Source of the DNA: Inia geoffrensis
Taxonomy: Eukaryota; Chordata; Mammalia; Artiodactyla; Iniidae
Direction of reading: 5' to 3'
Length of the DNA stretch: 64,000 nt
NCBI GenBank assembly: GCA_036417435.1
Contig: CM070913.1
Coordinates: 94,045,373 to 94,109,372, forward strand
The position numbers and the translations under genes are program-made. Under the pieces are notes generated by a model. That model was not told where the DNA came from, did not search any database, and saw nothing but the letters and a program-made list of their open reading frames with translations. Of the stretch, positions 63,335-64,000 are shown one piece after another. Within the stretch, counting starts at the first letter, position 1, and every line of letters starts with the position of its first letter.

Positions 63335-63485
63335 AGCATTCCAAACAGAAGGAACAGCAAGTGCAAAGCTCCTGAGGAGGGAACCTGCGTGGCATGGCTA
63401 AGAAACAGAACAAAGGCCAGGACAGCTGAGACCCCCTGAGTGAACAGAGTGAAGGCAGGAACCAGATTAGGCAAGGCCCCGTACA
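63335..63485. repeat. Direct repeat copy B in ZNF26 intron
   Basis: Partner of 62505-62655, about 830 bp downstream, same orientation. Confidence 0.8.
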
Positions 63486-63974
63486 CACTGTCTGTCAGCA
63501 CCCGTCAGACACATAGCCTCAGTCACCCCCGTACACGACTGCTGCGCTGGGGGCCTCAGTAGCTGTCCTGCTTTCTCAGGACTGCTTGCTAAACACTTTT
63601 CTCCCCAAAGTGGGGGGAAACCGGAGGAAGAAGAGCAATTTTAGAAGTGCCTTCCCATTTCTGCCGCTGAGACTGCAGAGTGGGAAAGCCCAGGGACACT
63701 CTCCTGTAAGCGTATAAAGCTGGGACCAGAGAGCACGAGGAAGGGAGAAGGAGGATGGCGATTCTGCTGTTACAACACTGGGAGGAAAAAAGCTTTGATT
63801 TTCAGGACAGAAGAGCCTTTCCACAGTTACAATATAGAAGAAAAGCCCAAACTTGGACAACTCAAAAGGGAAGAGTAAGCGGGGTCAGGGAAATAAAAGC
63901 AGGGTGATAAAAACCACCTAAGATACAGGTGAGACTAGGCTAGGTTTCAGAATTCTTTTAAGAAAAGAGCCCAA

Positions 63975-64000
63975 GGGACTTCCCTGGCAGTCCAGTGGTT
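63975..64000 (+). mobile_element. CHR-type SINE head, cut by the window end
   Basis: gggacttccctggcagtcca followed by gtggtt is the 5' start of the short tRNA-derived SINE class. Confidence 0.75.

Larger units (their letters stand above)
62052..64000 (-). other. ZNF26: ZNF26 intron (incomplete)
   Basis: No KRAB-like coding exon was found. The interval holds a pair of similar ~150-bp direct repeats (62505-62655 and 63335-63485) and the start of a CHR-type SINE cut by the window end. The promoter must lie further right. Confidence 0.6.

Overview
The window is mammalian and almost certainly cetacean. More than a dozen insertions belong to the tRNA(Glu)-derived CHR SINE group: a short form with the 'ccgcgtaccgc' 3' end and a long form with the 'gcaacgaagacccaa' 3' end. 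Several have clean target-site duplications (TSDs). A near-full-length cetartiodactyl-type L1 is present, and no ruminant-type Bov-tA or BovB repeats were recognised.

The genes are KRAB C2H2 zinc-finger genes, all on the minus strand. (1) At the left edge is the 5' end of an unidentified KRAB-ZNF gene: a CpG-island promoter near 7.6-8.1 kb and a first coding exon at 4096-4170 encoding MTKSQ. The rest lies beyond position 1. (2) In the centre is a complete gene I identify as ZNF605: CpG-island promoter and exon 1 near 42.36-42.5 kb, ATG exon 35814-35872, KRAB-A exon 31314-31434, KRAB-B exon 30991-31083 and zinc-finger exon 25746-27541. The joined product is 674 aa with 17 intact fingers. (3) At the right is the terminal zinc-finger exon of ZNF26, 60700-62051, with 13 intact fingers; its KRAB exons lie beyond 64 kb. 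The ZNF605/ZNF26 pairing matches the human 12q24.33 KRAB-ZNF cluster, from memory.

Layout: 1-8.1 kb, 5' end of the left gene with SINEs, a Tigger transposon and old L1. 8.1-25.5 kb, intergenic and repeat-rich: solo LTRs, convergent L1 3' ends, MaLR-like repeats. 25.5-42.5 kb, ZNF605; its first intron carries a degenerate C-rich minisatellite beside the promoter. 42.6-60.3 kb, intergenic: SINE clusters, two ERV LTR fragments, a 5.1-kb L1 and an MaLR-type provirus. 60.4-62.05 kb, ZNF26 terminal exon; 62.05-64 kb, ZNF26 intron.

KRAB-ZNF proteins are nuclear DNA-binding repressors. KRAB recruits TRIM28 (KAP1), and the finger array selects the target, often a transposable element. The most interesting observations concern cluster evolution: a duplicated promoter/first-exon module with a conserved paired promoter motif, decayed fingers downstream of both stop codons (with the ZNF605 poly(A) signal inside such decayed coding sequence), and a gene orientation that seems to differ from human. 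I saw no clearly novel gene system. Repeat family names are by-eye assignments.
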